From the NCBI GenBank assembly GCA_028687545.1, contig JAQTZZ010000096.1, forward strand, positions 1-6,257: 6,257 nucleotides of DNA, written 5' to 3'. Source of the DNA: Candidatus Wallbacteria bacterium. GTDB taxonomy: Bacteria > Muiribacteriota > JAQTZZ01. Below, piece by piece: positions 1-6,110 of the stretch. Both the position numbers and the translations under genes were made by a program. The notes beneath the pieces are model-generated. The model searched no databases. It saw only the letters and a program-made list of their open reading frames with translations, and was not told the DNA's origin. Every line of letters begins with the position of its first letter. Position 1 is the first letter of the stretch.

Positions 1-619
1 TTTTACGGGTGTGTTTCAGGACTGCAGTGATATCGGATGCCAGGAAATTCTCACCCTCTCCGATCCCGATGATCAGCGGGCTGCCATGTCTGGCTGCGAC
101 AATCCTGTCCGGCTCGCCCAGTGAGAGAACTGCGATTGCATAAGCTCCCTTGACTTCATTCAGGGCGGCCTTGATCGCGAATTCGATGTCTTCCTCGTAA
201 TAATCCTCGATCAGATGCACTATCACTTCTGTATCAGTCTCTGAAACAAAGACATGACCCCGTTCCATCAATTTTTCCTTAAGGTCGCGGTAGTTTTCGA
301 TGATCCCGTTGTGGACCAGTACCAGTTCGTGCGTGCAGTCAAAATGTGGATGAGCATTTACAAATGATGGAGCCCCATGAGTGGCCCAGCGGGTGTGCCC
401 GATGCCGATTTTAGAATTGATCTCTCCAGTGATCAATTTCTCCAGGGCTGCGATCCTGCCTTCCTGTTTGATCACCTTGAGGGTATCCTGCCCTTTAACT
501 CCTGCATCAATAAATGATACGCCGGCAGAATCGTATCCCCTGTATTCCAGCTTTTTCAGCCCCTCGATCAGTATCGGAACAGCTTTCCTCCCGCCTATAT
601 ATCCGACAATTCCACACAT
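1..619 (-). CDS. glmS: Glutamine--fructose-6-phosphate aminotransferase, N-terminal part (runs off the left edge)
   Basis: GlmS makes glucosamine-6-phosphate from fructose-6-phosphate and glutamine, the first step toward UDP-GlcNAc for peptidoglycan and LPS; it is cytoplasmic. The 206 residues present are the class II glutamine amidotransferase (Ntn) domain; the two SIS isomerase domains of the roughly 600-residue enzyme would lie beyond the edge. The protein begins MCGIVGYIGG, so Cys2 becomes the N-terminal catalytic nucleophile after Met removal. Further family signatures are LEYRGYDSAG (residues 24-33), HTRWATHG (75-82), HNGIIEN (103-109), SETDTEV (126-132) and GENFLASD (189-196). The start is fixed by the need for Cys2 and by an AGGAG site 8 nt upstream. 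It starts one base after the pdxJ stop, so the two are almost certainly co-transcribed and probably translationally coupled. The tiny gap leaves no room for a glmS ribozyme leader. The family assignment is secure. Confidence 0.97.
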   Translation of the reverse strand, partial: MCGIVGYIGGRKAVPILIEGLKKLEYRGYDSAGVSFIDAGVKGQDTLKVIKQEGRIAALEKLITGEINSKIGIGHTRWATHGAPSFVNAHPHFDCTHELVLVHNGIIENYRDLKEKLMERGHVFVSETDTEVIVHLIEDYYEEDIEFAIKAALNEVKGAYAIAVLSLGEPDRIVAARHGSPLIIGIGEGENFLASDITAVLKHTRK

Positions 620-620
620 T

Positions 621-1337
621 TCAAATTCTCCTGATCAATTTTTTCATTTCAGCCACTGCTGAAGGCAGTCCGGTCATGACTGCCTGCGCAACTATGGAAA
701 AGCCGATATTGACTTCCGTGATCTCTTCAATGGTCCTGATCGCGGATACATTGCGATAATCCAACCCGTGCCCTGCGAAAACCAGCAGATGGCTGCGTCT
801 GGCTTCAAAAGCCCCCTTGCGCAGGCGAGTCCATTCATCTTCACAATTCCCTGCGCGGAAAGCCCTGGCATAAGCTCCGGTATGCAGTTCAACGGCATTA
901 GCGCCTGATTCGGCCGCTGATACGATCTGCTCGTATTCAGGGTCTATGAAAAGGCTCACCTGGATTTTCAGGTTTTGGAATCCCTTGACGACTTTTTTCA
1001 GGTCCTTGAGAGCCGCCTTGACATCCAGACCCCCTTCAGTTGTCACTTCTTCCCGCCGTTCAGGGACAAGCGTCACCTGATCCGGCTTTAATTCGCCTGC
1101 GATACCGATGGTCTCCGGATTGGAAGCCATTTCAAGGTTAAGTCTGGTTTTGATGAGCTTACGCAGCAGATGCAGATCCCTGTCCTGGATATGTCGCCTG
1201 TCTTCGCGCAGATGGCAGGTGATCCCGTCAGCGCCATGCAGCTCGCAGATCAGGGCTGCTGTAACAGGATCAGGCTGGTCTTCCCTGCGTGCCTGGCGCA
1301 GCGTGGCAATATGATCAATGTTGACACCAAGTTTCAT
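621..1337 (-). CDS. pdxJ: Pyridoxine 5'-phosphate synthase
   Basis: PdxJ condenses 3-amino-2-oxopropyl phosphate with 1-deoxy-D-xylulose 5-phosphate to form pyridoxine 5'-phosphate, closing the ring in DXP-dependent vitamin B6 synthesis. It is a cytoplasmic TIM-barrel enzyme. At 238 residues it has the family's usual length. Visible hallmarks are GVNIDHIATLR (residues 4-14), HLREDRRHI (42-50) with the catalytic His42 and Arg44, LNLEMA with Glu69, the VPERREEVTTEGGLDV loop (91-106), ELHTG with Glu150, and AGHGL with His190. The C-terminal phosphate-site segment reads NIGFSIVAQAVMTGL: Phe213 stands where E. coli has His216, and Gln218 where Arg is usual. The start is supported by GGAG 5 nt upstream. 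It is followed after one base by glmS, and a candidate promoter lies about 57-85 nt upstream of its ATG. The identity is firm; the meaning of the two substitutions is open. Confidence 0.97.
   Translation of the reverse strand: MKLGVNIDHIATLRQARREDQPDPVTAALICELHGADGITCHLREDRRHIQDRDLHLLRKLIKTRLNLEMASNPETIGIAGELKPDQVTLVPERREEVTTEGGLDVKAALKDLKKVVKGFQNLKIQVSLFIDPEYEQIVSAAESGANAVELHTGAYARAFRAGNCEDEWTRLRKGAFEARRSHLLVFAGHGLDYRNVSAIRTIEEITEVNIGFSIVAQAVMTGLPSAVAEMKKLIRRI
628..632 (-). promoter_or_regulatory. glmS Shine-Dalgarno inside the pdxJ 3' end
   Basis: AGGAG on the minus strand lies 8 nt before the glmS ATG and entirely within the last codons of pdxJ. A ribosome terminating on pdxJ would be placed on the glmS start, a typical coupling arrangement. 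It also confirms the glmS start. Confidence 0.8.
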
Positions 1338-1376
1338 ACTTACTCCAACAACAGAAACTAATAAAAATCGATTGGG

Positions 1377-1457
1377 GTTATTAAGTTTTTAAGTTTATAA
1401 GATTGTAGTAATCAGAAGACAAATTCCTTTAACTTACAAACTTACCAACTTATTAAC
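1377..1457. repeat. Long imperfect inverted repeat spanning the pdxJ promoter
   Basis: The left arm carries two TTAAGTTT units (1381-1388 and 1389-1396), the reverse complement of the unit in the 1431-1470 array. Positions 1390-1401 pair with 1433-1444 over 12 bp with one mismatch, which is a G-U pair in a minus-strand RNA. Pairing resumes at 1382-1387 with 1447-1452 and at 1377-1380 with 1454-1457. The 31-nt loop contains the -35 element. There is no U-tract, so this is not a standard terminator. Only read-through RNA from the upstream gene would contain both arms. Confidence 0.6.
1394..1422 (-). promoter_or_regulatory. Candidate sigma-70-type promoter of pdxJ-glmS
   Basis: On the minus strand, TTGTCT (1422-1417, 4/6 match to TTGACA) is separated by exactly 17 nt from TATAAA (1399-1394, 5/6 match to TATAAT). 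Transcription would start near 1387, giving a leader of about 50 nt. The -10 element sits inside an inverted copy of the 8-bp repeat that is arrayed upstream of the -35. Assigned by pattern only. Confidence 0.5.
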
Positions 1458-1470
1458 TTACCAACTTCCA
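1431..1470. repeat. Five-unit 8-bp tandem repeat (AACTTACC-like) upstream of the pdxJ promoter
   Basis: AACTT occurs at 1431, 1439, 1447, 1455 and 1463, an exact 8-bp period. The units read AACTTACA, AACTTACC, AACTTATT, AACTTACC and AACTTCCA. The array begins 8 bp upstream of the candidate -35 and is much richer in A+T than the flanking genes. It could be a multi-site operator, an UP-like element, or a slippage-generated simple repeat; the sequence does not decide. Confidence 0.75.
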
Positions 1471-1499
1471 AATCAGCATATTCCTATAACCCGGAATTG

Positions 1500-1982
1500 T
1501 CAAAGCTTGTACCCGATCTTCCTGAGAAATCCCTTCCTGTTCTCTATGTCAGTCTGGGTCTCTATACCCTTCGGGCTTTCCCCGTCTATCACCCCGATCA
1601 CTCCCCTGCCGCCGTCTGCTTCCACCAGCAGGACAGTCACAGGATTGGCCGTAGCGCAGTAAATACCGCAGACTTCAGGGCAGGATTTCACCTGATTCAG
1701 GATATTGATGGGAAAGGCGTTTTTCAGGAAAATGATGAAAGTGTGGCCTGCTCCGATTTTTTGAAGGTTTGCTTCAGCAAGATTCTGCAGATCCTGATCA
1801 TTTCCAGCGCTTCTGATCAGGCAGGGTCCGGAAGCCTCGGAAAAAGCCAGGCCGAATCTGATGGATGCCGAAGATCCGATGCAGAGTTCGTATAAGTCTT
1901 CCACTGATTTGATGAAATGGGTCTGCCCGAAAATAAAATTCAGTTCTTCAGGATTGTCGATTTTCACTTGCTGAATATCCAA
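1500..1982 (-). CDS. Adenosine-specific kinase family protein (PF04008, former DUF355)
   Basis: This is a compact 160-residue protein recognised as the adenosine-specific kinase/DUF355 family, found in archaea and scattered, often anaerobic, bacteria. The family is annotated as binding or phosphorylating adenosine; its physiological role is poorly established and it is unrelated to the large sugar-kinase-type adenosine kinases. Conserved blocks are [14 protein letters not shown] (residues 19-32), [15 protein letters not shown] (43-57), [17 protein letters not shown] (77-93), [10 protein letters not shown] (105-114) and [17 protein letters not shown] (125-141). There is no signal peptide or membrane segment, so it is probably cytoplasmic. 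The start codon is TTG, chosen because a near-perfect AAGGAGG lies 6 nt upstream and the N-terminus fits the family. It follows the protease terminator, so it is probably its own transcription unit. The 162-bp gap to pdxJ, with its own promoter candidate, argues against a tight operon with pdxJ. Confidence 0.9.
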   Translation of the reverse strand: MDIQQVKIDNPEELNFIFGQTHFIKSVEDLYELCIGSSASIRFGLAFSEASGPCLIRSAGNDQDLQNLAEANLQKIGAGHTFIIFLKNAFPINILNQVKSCPEVCGIYCATANPVTVLLVEADGGRGVIGVIDGESPKGIETQTDIENRKGFLRKIGYKL

Positions 1983-1988
1983 GACTGC

Positions 1989-1995
1989 CCTCCTT
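1989..1995 (-). promoter_or_regulatory. Strong Shine-Dalgarno that fixes a TTG start
   Basis: AAGGAGG on the minus strand is followed by a 6-nt spacer and TTG (1982-1980). No ATG or GTG is comparably placed, so this site decides the start of the adenosine-kinase-family gene. A strong SD compensating for a weak start codon is common. Confidence 0.85.
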
Positions 1996-2011
1996 GAATT
2001 CGTAATGACTG

Positions 2012-2039
2012 ATTATCATCTGCACTAGAAAATGATAAT
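2012..2039. repeat. 8-bp perfect inverted repeat upstream of the adenosine-kinase-family gene
   Basis: ATTATCAT (2012-2019) and ATGATAAT (2032-2039) are perfect inverted repeats separated by 12 bp, lying about 30-57 bp before the TTG start. The spacing would put two half-sites about 20 bp apart centre to centre, near two helical turns, as for a dimeric repressor. In RNA it would form a weak AT-rich hairpin. No convincing -35/-10 pair was found around it. Confidence 0.4.
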
Positions 2040-2078
2040 TCTTTTCCAGTTCGATTGAAAGCTTCTCAGCTGTGTTTG

Positions 2079-2103
2079 AAAACGGCGGCCAGAATGGCCG
2101 CCG
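2079..2103 (-). terminator. Intrinsic terminator after the protease gene
   Basis: In minus-strand RNA, CGGCGGCC (2103-2096), a 5-nt loop and GGCCGCCG (2090-2083) form a perfect 8-bp GC-only stem, followed directly by TTTT (2082-2079). The U-tract is short but the stem is very strong. It lies about 100 nt past the protease stop. The 2104-2205 stretch between stop and stem shows no gene. It separates the protease from the downstream adenosine-kinase-family gene. Confidence 0.7.
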
Positions 2104-2205
2104 CTGTTGATGGAATTCCGATGCCTAGTTGATCGCTATCGATGTGGTAAGGTCGGTTTTGGATGATCGTCAGCCGATGGGCTCGGCCAGACCCCATCTG
2201 CTCTA

Positions 2206-3288
2206 TCAATTCACCTTCAGGATATTGCTGTAAATATAGCCTGTTCTGCCGTCATCGAGAGTCACCCTGTACCAGTTCCCTTCCAGGCTCAGCACTTTTA
2301 CCTGTGTCCCGTTTCTCAGCGCAGTAAGGATGGAATAGTTGGTGCCAGGGCCGCTTCTGACATTGGCGACGCCGTCCGAGGAACTGACTGTGCCGATCTG
2401 GATTGTTTCAACATTGTAGTCTATACAGGCGCTGTAGTTGCCAATGCCGGACTTGCCATACTGCACGTATGCCATGCCTCTGATCCCCCACCAGTCGCCC
2501 CAGGAATTCTTGATGATCCAGCTCTGATACTGGTCGTTCCAACCGATGATCACGATCGCGTGCTGAGTGCCTTCAGTGGCGTCGTGATTGTAAATGCCTC
2601 CTGAATAGAACTGGAAATTCGAGTCTACAGTCAGATGCGTATAAATCGGCCCGTACTGCATGATGGCACTTTTCATGGAGTCCACATCTGAACTCACTGT
2701 GTACCACATCTTGATTCTGCAGGTTCTTGGTACATTGGTGCAGGCGGTCTCCACTCCCTGATAGGGCAGGTCCTGCTCCAGAGCCAGGCCATTCTGCATC
2801 ACCTGGGTGAGGGCCATGTAATTTCCGCCTTTGCAGCTGAAACCCATGGAATTGCAGGAAATCAGGTCCTGCTCAGACAGGTCGATGTTCTTATGCTCAT
2901 TAATCAGGCAGCCGGCCTCAACTACTGCCGCACAAGCGAAAGCCCAGCATGATCCGCAATTTCCCTGGTACTTGACCGAAGTGACACAAGCTTTTTCTGT
3001 CCAGTCGAAATGGGACGGGACTTCCCTGCTCCTGTCCAGCGGAGCTGCCGGGCCCCTGTTGATTCCGCCTGCCGAAGCACCAGCCAGATCCTTGAGCTCC
3101 ACATCGTCTGGCAGCGTATTCCTGTCCACTGTATATGTAGCTTTCTCGTTCTTGCAGATATCCAGCACTTTCTGGAACTCAGCGTCATTCTTCGATCTGA
3201 TCGCGCGCTCTTTTACCCCGACTTCCTGGGAAGATACAGACATGGTCAGCGTCAGCGAGATCAGCAGTCCACAGACAGCTCTTTTCAT
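2206..3288 (-). CDS. Secreted papain-family (C1A) cysteine protease with C-terminal SH3b domain
   Basis: This is a 360-residue predicted exported endopeptidase. Residues 1-20 form a Sec-type signal peptide: basic start MKR, hydrophobic core GLLISLTLTM, small residues VSS before Gln21. About 70 residues (21-92) follow as a short linker or propeptide without an obvious long I29 inhibitor domain. The papain domain (about 93-292) contains QGNCGSCWAF with oxyanion Gln108 and nucleophile Cys114, TQHAIVIIGW with His243, and IIKNSWG with Asn261, so the full triad is present. Papain-like disulfide cysteines are visible (Cys111, Cys145, Cys152, Cys183/190), consistent with folding outside the cytoplasm. 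A bacterial SH3 domain (about 300-358; NVRSGPGTNYS, GNWYRV, GRTGYIYSNIL) may bind cell wall or another surface polymer. The start is preceded by a G-rich GGGGGA, a weak ribosome site. The gene is divergent from a large ATPase-TPR regulator, a plausible controller. The fold and active site are certain; the substrate is unknown. Confidence 0.95.
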   Translation of the reverse strand: MKRAVCGLLISLTLTMSVSSQEVGVKERAIRSKNDAEFQKVLDICKNEKATYTVDRNTLPDDVELKDLAGASAGGINRGPAAPLDRSREVPSHFDWTEKACVTSVKYQGNCGSCWAFACAAVVEAGCLINEHKNIDLSEQDLISCNSMGFSCKGGNYMALTQVMQNGLALEQDLPYQGVETACTNVPRTCRIKMWYTVSSDVDSMKSAIMQYGPIYTHLTVDSNFQFYSGGIYNHDATEGTQHAIVIIGWNDQYQSWIIKNSWGDWWGIRGMAYVQYGKSGIGNYSACIDYNVETIQIGTVSSSDGVANVRSGPGTNYSILTALRNGTQVKVLSLEGNWYRVTLDDGRTGYIYSNILKVN

Positions 3289-3344
3289 TGATTCCCCCGT
3301 TATTTTATTAAGCCAAGAATAGCCTGGAGCTATACGTTCATCCA

Positions 3345-3364
3345 GTGAATAACTGTGAATAATT
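3345..3364. repeat. 10-bp direct repeat in the divergent promoter region (possible operator)
   Basis: GTGAATAACT (3345-3354) is followed immediately by GTGAATAATT (3355-3364), 9/10 identical with an exact 10-bp period, so both copies face the same side of the helix. It lies in the 80-bp region between the divergent protease and regulator starts. Head-to-tail repeats spaced about 10-11 bp are the classic target of OmpR/PhoB-type winged helices, and the adjacent gene encodes such a domain. Operator function is inferred. Confidence 0.45.
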
Positions 3365-3368
3365 TTCC

Positions 3369-6101
3369 ATGCACAGTTTGCCCTGCCAGATTGATTTGAT
3401 TTATTATGTATTTATGATGCTTCCTTCACCACCTGCAGTATTCAAAGGCCGCGACAAAGAGCTTGATGTTCTGTCAGCAAAAATCCCTGCCGATAAAGTG
3501 CTGATTATTGCCGGAATCGACGGCAGCGGAAAAACAGCTCTTGCATCTTATCTAGCCCGGAAAATGCAGCAGGAAAAACAGAAAATCATCTGGGTGTCAT
3601 GCGAAAACGGCTGGCAGAGCGGCGAAATGCTGGCAGCCCTTGTCCAGCAGCTGAAAGATCTTACCCTGGACCGGAAATACTCCGCCCTGTCATCAGCTCA
3701 ATCCGAAGACATCATCAAAGCTTTGGACGAAAACTCGCTTCTTTTGTTCATCGACGATTTCCAGTTCGTGGAAAATTCAGATACTCTCAAATTCATAATA
3801 AATTCCTGCAGATACCTGAATACAGCCAGGATCATCCTGATCACTAATAAAAGACCTGATCTTTCCAGGTCTGACCTGGCTGAGATCTTTGAACTGCAGC
3901 TCACCGGACTTGCTAAAAATGATTCCCTGGCAATCCTTAAGGAAATGCTGCCGCACGATCTGAAACTCTCCAAACTCCAGGAAGACCGGATTTTTGATCT
4001 GACCAGGGGATATCCTTTTCTGCTGAAAATGTTCGCTGTTTTTTTAAAGATCGGGGAACATACAGTGGAAACCCTGCTGGAAGACTGTTCGGACTTTCGG
4101 CAGGAAGCTGGAGAAAAGCTTCTCAACAGCATCTGGGAAAAACTGACCGAAGACGAACGCTCTGCAATGCTGAAACTGTCCGTCTTACGTGTGCCGGTCC
4201 GGGCTGACCTCTTTTTTTCAAAAGCAGAGAAAAAGCATGTCAAATGCCTGTCCGACAGTTTCCTGCTGGAGATATCCGGATCAGGCATAGAGCTGCAGGT
4301 GATTCTCAAGGATTTCGCGCTAAAAAAGATTCCAGAAGCAGAATCTGGAAAATTTCAGCTGTCTGCAGCTGAGTATTTCTGCCATCCTGGTACCGAACCT
4401 GCCAGACAGATCGAGGCTTTTCATCATTTCGTAAAAGCAGGATGTGAAGAAAAAGCCGTAGACTTTCTGCTGACCATATCTGACAGCCAGCTTCTGTCAG
4501 GCGAAGAGACTGAAATTGTGCTCCATCTCCTGGAAGGTCTGATCCAGCGGAAAGCGAGCTGGCGATTCGACGAAATCCTCAGAGCACAGGCATTTTTTCT
4601 GATCCCTCTGAGAAAGTTCCAGGAGGCTGAAACTGTCATCAGGCTGATGGATGAAAGATCTCAGGCCTTTTTTAGTTCAAGGATCAAAGGCATGCAGGGT
4701 CTTTACGACGAAGCCATCGCAGGTTACAGGAAAGCACTTGCTCTCGGTTTCAGCGGACCTGATCTTCCGCTGCTCTATGCGAGCCTGGCATTCTGCCTCT
4801 CCAGCAATGACGTACCTGCCGAAACAGAGATTTACTACAAAAAAGCCCTGGCACTGGAAGAGGAGAAATGCCATGACCCGACACCGTCCAAAGCCCGCAT
4901 TCTGCTGGCGTATGGCGTGTTTCTGGATCAGATCAACCGGCCCTACGAAGCTCTGGCCTGCATGGAAAAAGCGGAAGTGATGCAGAGAAAACTGCCTGCG
5001 TTCAGGGACCTTTCCAACACTCTTTACCAGAAAGCGGCACTGAACTCCAGGATGGACAAATTGGAGCAGGCTGAAGCGGAAATCCGGGAATGCGAAGAAC
5101 TCAAATTGAAATTCAGGGAGAATTTTTACCTGATCTATATCCGATCCCTGCAGGCATTCATCCATTTCCAGAGAGAAGAATGGGAACAAGCTCTTGAACT
5201 TAAAAATCAAGCCCTGGAATTGTCCAGAAAACTCGGATTGACTCATCAGGAGACATATTTTTTTGCCTTCTTCGGTGAAATCTACATGAGAATGGGAGAT
5301 CTGGACAAAGCCGAAATGTATCTCAGGAAAGCCCTTGAATCCAGCAAAGCCAGACAGGATGAACTGCACAGCGCGGAAGTCGGACAGTCAATGGCTCTGT
5401 ACCTGCTGTTCCGCGGCAGGACAAGTGAAGCCCTGGAATATCTCACTCAGGCCAGGGACTTCGCTCTGAAAAACGGAAACCAGAAACTGGCCGCATCTTC
5501 GCAGTTTTACCTGTCCATCGCCCTGGAACTGACTGGGGATGAATGCTTTTCGGAGTTTAGAAAAGCCGCTGAAAAGCTGATCCTGGAACTGAGCGGAAGC
5601 GACAGAGTCAAGTTCGAGTCTGACCTGAACTGGTTTGCAGACCATATCCGCCAGGCAGGAAGCGGAAATTACACGGTAATCACGCAAAAAGACGGAAAAA
5701 AGCAGGTTTCAGCCCTGGAAATCGGCAAAATCTCTCAGAAATCCTCCGAATTCGAGATTTTCGTGGATTTTGCGAACAGGATTCTGAGAGTGGATGGAAA
5801 AGATATCGATTTTTTCAGCAAGCGCACCCTGCTGCCGCTTTTCACAGCATTTGCGACCCAGCCAGGAAAATCCATTGGCACTGCTGAACTGTTTTTTATC
5901 AACTGGGGACGCAAATTCGACCCCGAATATGACGGTATCAGCGTCAGAAAGGCGATTTCACGGCTGAGAGCCATGCTGGACAAGAAAAACAAGGACCGTT
6001 TCATCTGCTCATCAGACCAGGCTGGATATTATCACTTCAATGATCGCTGCGATTACTACATAATCCTGGAAAATCCTGACACAGACATCAGAATCACCTA
6101 A
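3369..6101 (+). CDS. STAND (NB-ARC-like) ATPase with TPR array and C-terminal OmpR/PhoB-like winged-helix domain; transcriptional regulator
   Basis: This 910-residue protein is probably a signal-integrating transcription factor that uses an ATP switch. An FKGRDKEL segment (25-32) precedes the nucleotide domain. Walker A is GIDGSGKT (49-56), Walker B is LLLFIDD (124-130), the sensor-like strand is ARIILITNKR (153-162), and a GYPFLL motif (214-219) resembles the GLPL box. A helical linker follows (about 250-430), then about eight TPR-like units (434-740), for example EAIAGYRKALALG, DKAEMYLRKALE and SEALEYLTQARDFA. The C-terminus (about 793-890) is an OmpR/PhoB-like winged helix: a strand block FEIFVDFANRILRVDGK, then LLPLFTAFATQPGKSIG, the recognition helix ISVRKAISRLRAML and a wing ending GYYHF. 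AfsR/SARP proteins carry this type of domain at the N-terminus; MalT has a C-terminal but LuxR-type one. No membrane segment is seen. Neither the ATG at 3369 nor those at 3414/3417 has a clear Shine-Dalgarno; the family N-terminus fits the later starts, so the first 15-16 residues are doubtful. The divergent protease gene is a likely target. Confidence 0.88.
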   Translation: MHSLPCQIDLIYYVFMMLPSPPAVFKGRDKELDVLSAKIPADKVLIIAGIDGSGKTALASYLARKMQQEKQKIIWVSCENGWQSGEMLAALVQQLKDLTLDRKYSALSSAQSEDIIKALDENSLLLFIDDFQFVENSDTLKFIINSCRYLNTARIILITNKRPDLSRSDLAEIFELQLTGLAKNDSLAILKEMLPHDLKLSKLQEDRIFDLTRGYPFLLKMFAVFLKIGEHTVETLLEDCSDFRQEAGEKLLNSIWEKLTEDERSAMLKLSVLRVPVRADLFFSKAEKKHVKCLSDSFLLEISGSGIELQVILKDFALKKIPEAESGKFQLSAAEYFCHPGTEPARQIEAFHHFVKAGCEEKAVDFLLTISDSQLLSGEETEIVLHLLEGLIQRKASWRFDEILRAQAFFLIPLRKFQEAETVIRLMDERSQAFFSSRIKGMQGLYDEAIAGYRKALALGFSGPDLPLLYASLAFCLSSNDVPAETEIYYKKALALEEEKCHDPTPSKARILLAYGVFLDQINRPYEALACMEKAEVMQRKLPAFRDLSNTLYQKAALNSRMDKLEQAEAEIRECEELKLKFRENFYLIYIRSLQAFIHFQREEWEQALELKNQALELSRKLGLTHQETYFFAFFGEIYMRMGDLDKAEMYLRKALESSKARQDELHSAEVGQSMALYLLFRGRTSEALEYLTQARDFALKNGNQKLAASSQFYLSIALELTGDECFSEFRKAAEKLILELSGSDRVKFESDLNWFADHIRQAGSGNYTVITQKDGKKQVSALEIGKISQKSSEFEIFVDFANRILRVDGKDIDFFSKRTLLPLFTAFATQPGKSIGTAELFFINWGRKFDPEYDGISVRKAISRLRAMLDKKNKDRFICSSDQAGYYHFNDRCDYYIILENPDTDIRIT
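3378..3407 (+). promoter_or_regulatory. Weak candidate promoter at the start of the regulator gene
   Basis: TTGCCC (3378-3383, 4/6) and TATTAT (3402-3407, 5/6) are separated by 18 nt. Transcription would then begin at about 3414, on or next to an in-frame ATG (codons 16 and 17 of the longest frame), implying a leaderless or nearly leaderless mRNA. If the true start is 3369, this lies within the gene and is spurious. Confidence 0.25.
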
Positions 6102-6110
6102 ACCTTGAGC

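Noticed and set aside
1480-1497. ATTCC/GGAAT hairpin as a terminator for the adenosine-kinase-family gene
   Set aside because: The stem is only 5 bp, A+T-leaning and lacks a following U-tract on the minus strand.
1497-1895. Open frame of 132 codons on the plus strand
   Set aside because: It lies antisense over the adenosine-kinase-family gene, has no ribosome site or recognisable motifs, and the opposite strand encodes a clear family member.
2012-2039. Fur box (GATAAT/ATTATC half-sites)
   Set aside because: The half-sites are separated by 12 bp, while Fur sites are contiguous or 7-1-7 overlapping. The neighbouring gene has no iron link.
2104-2205. Possible small RNA or gene remnant between the protease stop and its terminator
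   Set aside because: Only short 4-5 bp hairpins are visible and no open frame with a ribosome site. It is best read as a 3' untranslated region.
3698-5369. Long minus-strand open frames (3698-4309 and 4677-5369)
   Set aside because: They are antisense to the ATPase-TPR gene, with low-complexity Ser/Arg- or Phe-rich translations and no motifs. They are by-products of the codon usage of the real gene.
2206-6101. Anti-phage or programmed-death module (STAND ATPase plus protease)
   Set aside because: The protease has a clear signal peptide and disulfide-type cysteines, so it acts outside the cytoplasm. The two genes are divergent, not an operon, and the ATPase ends in a DNA-binding domain, which points to gene regulation.
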